The notes beneath the pieces were generated by a model. The model worked only from the letters and a program-made list of their open reading frames with translations. It ran no database searches and was not told the origin of the DNA. From Spirosomataceae bacterium (GTDB lineage: Bacteria; Bacteroidota; Bacteroidia; Cytophagales; Spirosomataceae), in the NCBI GenBank assembly GCA_022702045.1, contig JAKONH010000389.1:1-33448 (forward strand): a stretch of DNA of 33,448 nt. The letters are read 5' to 3'. Shown one piece after another: positions 31,187 through 33,448 of the stretch; positions within the stretch are counted from its first letter, which is position 1, and the number at the start of each line of letters is the position of its first letter. Both the position numbers and the translations under genes were made by a program.

Positions 31187-31432
31187 TTACTTGTAGCTAC
31201 CGTTTACGAGTAGCTCGCCATTTTCAGCTACTGAGTAGCTTTCGACGTTTTCGTATTCCTTTACCTCATAATCGCTGCCCGGCTCGACTGTGTATTTTTG
31301 CTTGAACAGTTCTTCCGCCTGCTCCCGCGTCTGGTTGACGAAAACGGCGCAATACTGGTAAGGCTCTTTCTTGTATACAATTAGCACAACGGGACTTGGG
31401 CTTGTCAAATAGGATGCTGTTTCGTTTTGCAT
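31187..31432 (-). CDS. Hypothetical 81-residue protein
   Basis: No family is recognised. The product starts M-Q-N-E-T-A-S-Y-L and contains V-V-L-I-V-Y-K-K-E-P-Y-Q-Y and T-R-E-Q-A-E-E-L-F-K-Q-K-Y, then an acidic tail with G-S-Y-K at the end. There is no signal peptide or membrane segment, so it is probably a small soluble alpha/beta protein. The frame is free of odd codons and is followed by a clean inverted repeat, which supports a real gene. It is divergent from the RNase H gene at 31614. Confidence 0.5.
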   Translation of the reverse strand: MQNETASYLTSPSPVVLIVYKKEPYQYCAVFVNQTREQAEELFKQKYTVEPGSDYEVKEYENVESYSVAENGELLVNGSYK

Positions 31433-31613
31433 AGCTACTCCTGTGATTAAGTTGGTCGGTCAGAGAACCACCCGTTATCGACCTTTGTTTGTCGGTTCTG
31501 CACGGGCACATACCCTTTCGGCTTAATATTGCGTGGTCAATCACAGTACCGGTGCGCTTCAATCATCCCGCTGCTGCTGCTGATTCTCGTTTTGTTTCAC
31601 GAATTTGGGAGAG

Positions 31614-32252
31614 ATGGCTGCGAAGAAGCCTAAATTTTACGTAGTATGGAAGGGCCGTAAACCAGGTGTTTATGATAGCTGGGATGAAGCCAAAGCCCAG
31701 ACCGACGGGTTCGACGGTCCGCTGTTTAAATCGTTCGATTCGAAAGGGGCTGCGCTGAGTGCATACAAAGATAAGCCCCATCAGCACATCGGGCAGGGGC
31801 CAAAACCGGTGGGGAAGCAGGGCAAACTACCGGGTCTGGTGGGCGATCCCAACGAAGATAGTTTGGTGGTCGATGCAGCCTGGAATACCGCTACTGGCGA
31901 TATGGAGTATCAGGGCATCTACTTGGCGACCCGGCAGCGGCTATTCCTGATGGGACCCTACCGCGATGGAACCAATAACATCGGCGAATTCCTGGCGATC
32001 GTTCATGCGCTGGCTTTCCTGCACCAGAAAAACAGCAACATCCCTGTTTATTCCGATTCCAGAACGGCGATTGGCTGGGTGCAGAAGAAAAAAGCAAACA
32101 CCAAGCTGGAAGAAACAGGCCGTAACGGCGAACTCTTCGAGCTGATCGACCGGGCCGAAACCTGGCTGAAGACACACCGGTTTGCCAATCCGGTGCTCAA
32201 ATGGGAAACAACGGTCTGGGGCGAAAATCCGGCCGATTTCGGACGCAAATAA
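31614..32252 (+). CDS. Ribonuclease H1 with N-terminal viroplasmin-like domain
   Basis: From the ATG at 31614 the product has 212 residues. An N-terminal caulimovirus viroplasmin-like RNA/DNA hybrid-binding domain (about 6-51, K-F-Y-V-V-W-K-G-R-K-P-G-V-Y and S-K-G-A-A) is followed by an RNase H catalytic domain with the four acidic residues D87, E125, D148 and D208. It cleaves the RNA strand of RNA-DNA hybrids. This two-domain form is common in Bacteroidota. A TTG start three codons earlier is possible. Its stop overlaps the start of the methyltransferase gene by one base (TAATG). Confidence 0.92.
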   Translation: MAAKKPKFYVVWKGRKPGVYDSWDEAKAQTDGFDGPLFKSFDSKGAALSAYKDKPHQHIGQGPKPVGKQGKLPGLVGDPNEDSLVVDAAWNTATGDMEYQGIYLATRQRLFLMGPYRDGTNNIGEFLAIVHALAFLHQKNSNIPVYSDSRTAIGWVQKKKANTKLEETGRNGELFELIDRAETWLKTHRFANPVLKWETTVWGENPADFGRK

Positions 32253-32962
32253 TGTTTCGGTTCAAGCAATTCACGATTCGGCAGGAGCGGGCGGCTATGA
32301 AAGTCTGTACCGACGCCTGCGTACTGGGGGCCTGGACCGATGTGGGCGTTGGTGGACGGCTGCTTGACATTGGAACCGGCACGGGGCTACTGGCACTGAT
32401 GGCCGCTCAACGCAACACATCGGCTCAGATCGACGCAGTGGAGATTGATGATGACGCCTTCAAACAAGCTGGCGATAATACCGCTGACAGCCCGTTTACT
32501 GACCGGATACGGGTTCATCATCAGTCTATTCAGGCATTTGCCGCCCTGGCCGTACACAAACAGCAGTATGATCGTATTCTGACGAATCCGCCGTTCTACA
32601 CCAACCAGTTGCGTTCCCCTGACGCAGCCGTGAACCGGGCGCTTCATACCGATGAGCTGCCGTTTGGCGAACTGCTGTCGGCTGTGAGGCAGTTGCTTCG
32701 GTCGGATGGGCAGTGGTGGGTGCTGCTGCCGCCTTACGAGATGACGCAGCTGACGGCTCTGGCGCGGGCGTACGGCCTATATTCATTCAGCCAGCTCGAT
32801 CTGCGACACCACGATCAGAAACCTGTTTTCCGACAGGTGACAGGCTTTTCGTCCGCCGAGAAACCCGTTGAGTCGTACGAATTATCGGTGTACGAAACCG
32901 ATGGCCGCACCTATACCGACGCTTTTCGGAACCTACTCCGCGACTACTATCTCATTTTCTGA
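32252..32962 (+). CDS. trmN6: tRNA1(Val) A37 N6-methyltransferase (TrmN6/YfiC family)
   Basis: From the ATG at 32252 the product has 236 residues. SAM motif I is D-I-G-T-G-T-G (39-45) and the adenine-N6 catalytic motif N-P-P-F is at 112-115. The N-terminal F-R-F-K-Q-F-T-I-R-Q is typical of TrmN6/YfiC, which methylates A37 of tRNA1(Val). The family also holds related rRNA and protein methyltransferases, but the length and motif spacing fit TrmN6 best. It is coupled to the RNase H gene by a one-base overlap; an upstream frame start at 32201 would run inside that gene. Confidence 0.88.
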   Translation: MFRFKQFTIRQERAAMKVCTDACVLGAWTDVGVGGRLLDIGTGTGLLALMAAQRNTSAQIDAVEIDDDAFKQAGDNTADSPFTDRIRVHHQSIQAFAALAVHKQQYDRILTNPPFYTNQLRSPDAAVNRALHTDELPFGELLSAVRQLLRSDGQWWVLLPPYEMTQLTALARAYGLYSFSQLDLRHHDQKPVFRQVTGFSSAEKPVESYELSVYETDGRTYTDAFRNLLRDYYLIF

Positions 32963-33046
32963 ATCTGTTTCCGACCTTTGCGGACGAATTGATCGGGGTA
33001 AAATGGTGTTTTATGCCTGACACCACCTCGGTACTTACCATAATCC

Positions 33047-33448
33047 ATGACCGAACCGCTTCAGTTATCCGTCCTGATTCCGCTGTACAACGAAGATGAG
33101 TCGCTGCCCGAACTGCACGACTGGATTGTACGGGTCGTGACGGAGAACCAGTTGACTTATGAAATTCTCTTCGTCGACGACGGCAGCTCCGATAACTCCT
33201 GGTCGGTGATCGAACAGCTGGCCGACCGGAATCCGCATGTGCGGGGTATTCGGTTCAACCGTAATTACGGCAAAACGGCGGGACTGCAAACAGGCTTTCA
33301 GGCCGTGCGCGGGCAAGTCGTGATTACGATGGATGCTGACTTGCAGGATAGTCCCGATGAGATTCCCGAACTCTATCGCCTGATTACGCAGGACGGCTAT
33401 GATCTAGTGTCTGGCTGGAAGCAAAAGCGGTACGACCCGATTACGAAA
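33047..33448 (+). CDS. Family 2 glycosyltransferase, DPM1/polyprenyl-phosphate sugar transferase type (5' part)
   Basis: The frame begins at ATG 33047 and runs off the right edge after 134 codons. It has the GT-A opening V-L-I-P-L-Y-N-E (9-16), V-D-D-G-S-S-D (43-49) and D-A-D-L-Q-D (96-101) with the usual N-Y-G-K between, which fits dolichol-phosphate mannosyltransferase-like enzymes that load sugars onto polyprenyl phosphate. Such enzymes supply GT-C transferases, but no link to the GT-C-like gene at the left edge can be shown. The missing part should include a membrane segment or two. A weak GACCTTTG promoter-like word lies at 32973-32980. Confidence 0.9.
   Translation, partial: MTEPLQLSVLIPLYNEDESLPELHDWIVRVVTENQLTYEILFVDDGSSDNSWSVIEQLADRNPHVRGIRFNRNYGKTAGLQTGFQAVRGQVVITMDADLQDSPDEIPELYRLITQDGYDLVSGWKQKRYDPITK

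Noticed and set aside
32973-32980. GACCTTTG as a -7 promoter box for the right-edge glycosyltransferase
   Set aside because: It is one base off consensus and no TTG lies at the right distance upstream, so I did not list it as a promoter.

Overview
The window looks like a chromosomal segment of a Cytophagales-type Bacteroidota, most like Spirosoma and its relatives. The reasons are the family content (ThuA plus PQQ-type sugar dehydrogenase with a fused cytochrome, a Nudix/winged-helix regulator, a viroplasmin-type RNase H1, a MgtE/RsmA pair), the lack of Shine-Dalgarno sequences before most starts, moderately high GC genes with AT-rich gaps, and several kinds of inverted-repeat element in the gaps. 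This assignment comes from family knowledge, not from a search. I found no tRNA, rRNA, CRISPR array, prophage or insertion sequence.

Layout. 1-1138 (-): truncated polytopic GT-C-like membrane protein. 1288-5416 (-): small exported protein, ThuA-like protein and a 924-residue sugar dehydrogenase/PKD/cytochrome c fusion, with a divergent Nudix-type regulator (5507-6301, +) and candidate operators between them. 6316-14541 (-): a tight six-gene operon encoding a single-domain response regulator, membrane histidine kinase, BcsB-like periplasmic subunit, outer-membrane barrel-like protein, processive family 2 glycosyltransferase with an N-terminal MshEN/T2SSE_N-like domain, and a polytopic membrane protein. 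It reads as a sensor-controlled exopolysaccharide synthesis and secretion machine and is the most interesting system here. A 637-base gap upstream (14542-15178) holds an AT-rich small ORF, clustered stem-loops including a possible three-way junction, and the terminator of the next gene.

15179-18261 (-): LysM lytic transglycosylase and an O-methyltransferase. 18436-26979 is mainly housekeeping: a small lipoprotein, D-aminoacyl-tRNA deacylase (dtd), mgtE, rsmA, a tyrosine recombinase (xerD-like), aroQ, a class V aminotransferase, a MarC-family protein, a MazG-like pyrophosphohydrolase and peptidase T. Almost all of the dtd and MazG-like leaders consist of copies of one repeat with TCTTGAACTGTGATT-type ends. 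Different inverted repeats lie in the xerD/aroQ and aroQ/aminotransferase gaps.

27090-33448 is accessory: an AraC-type regulator overlapping tail-to-tail with a VOC protein, an MBL-fold hydrolase, a patatin-like lipase, a broken DUF3995 gene, an unknown 81-residue protein, RNase H1, a TrmN6-type methyltransferase, and the start of a DPM1-like glycosyltransferase that runs off the right edge.
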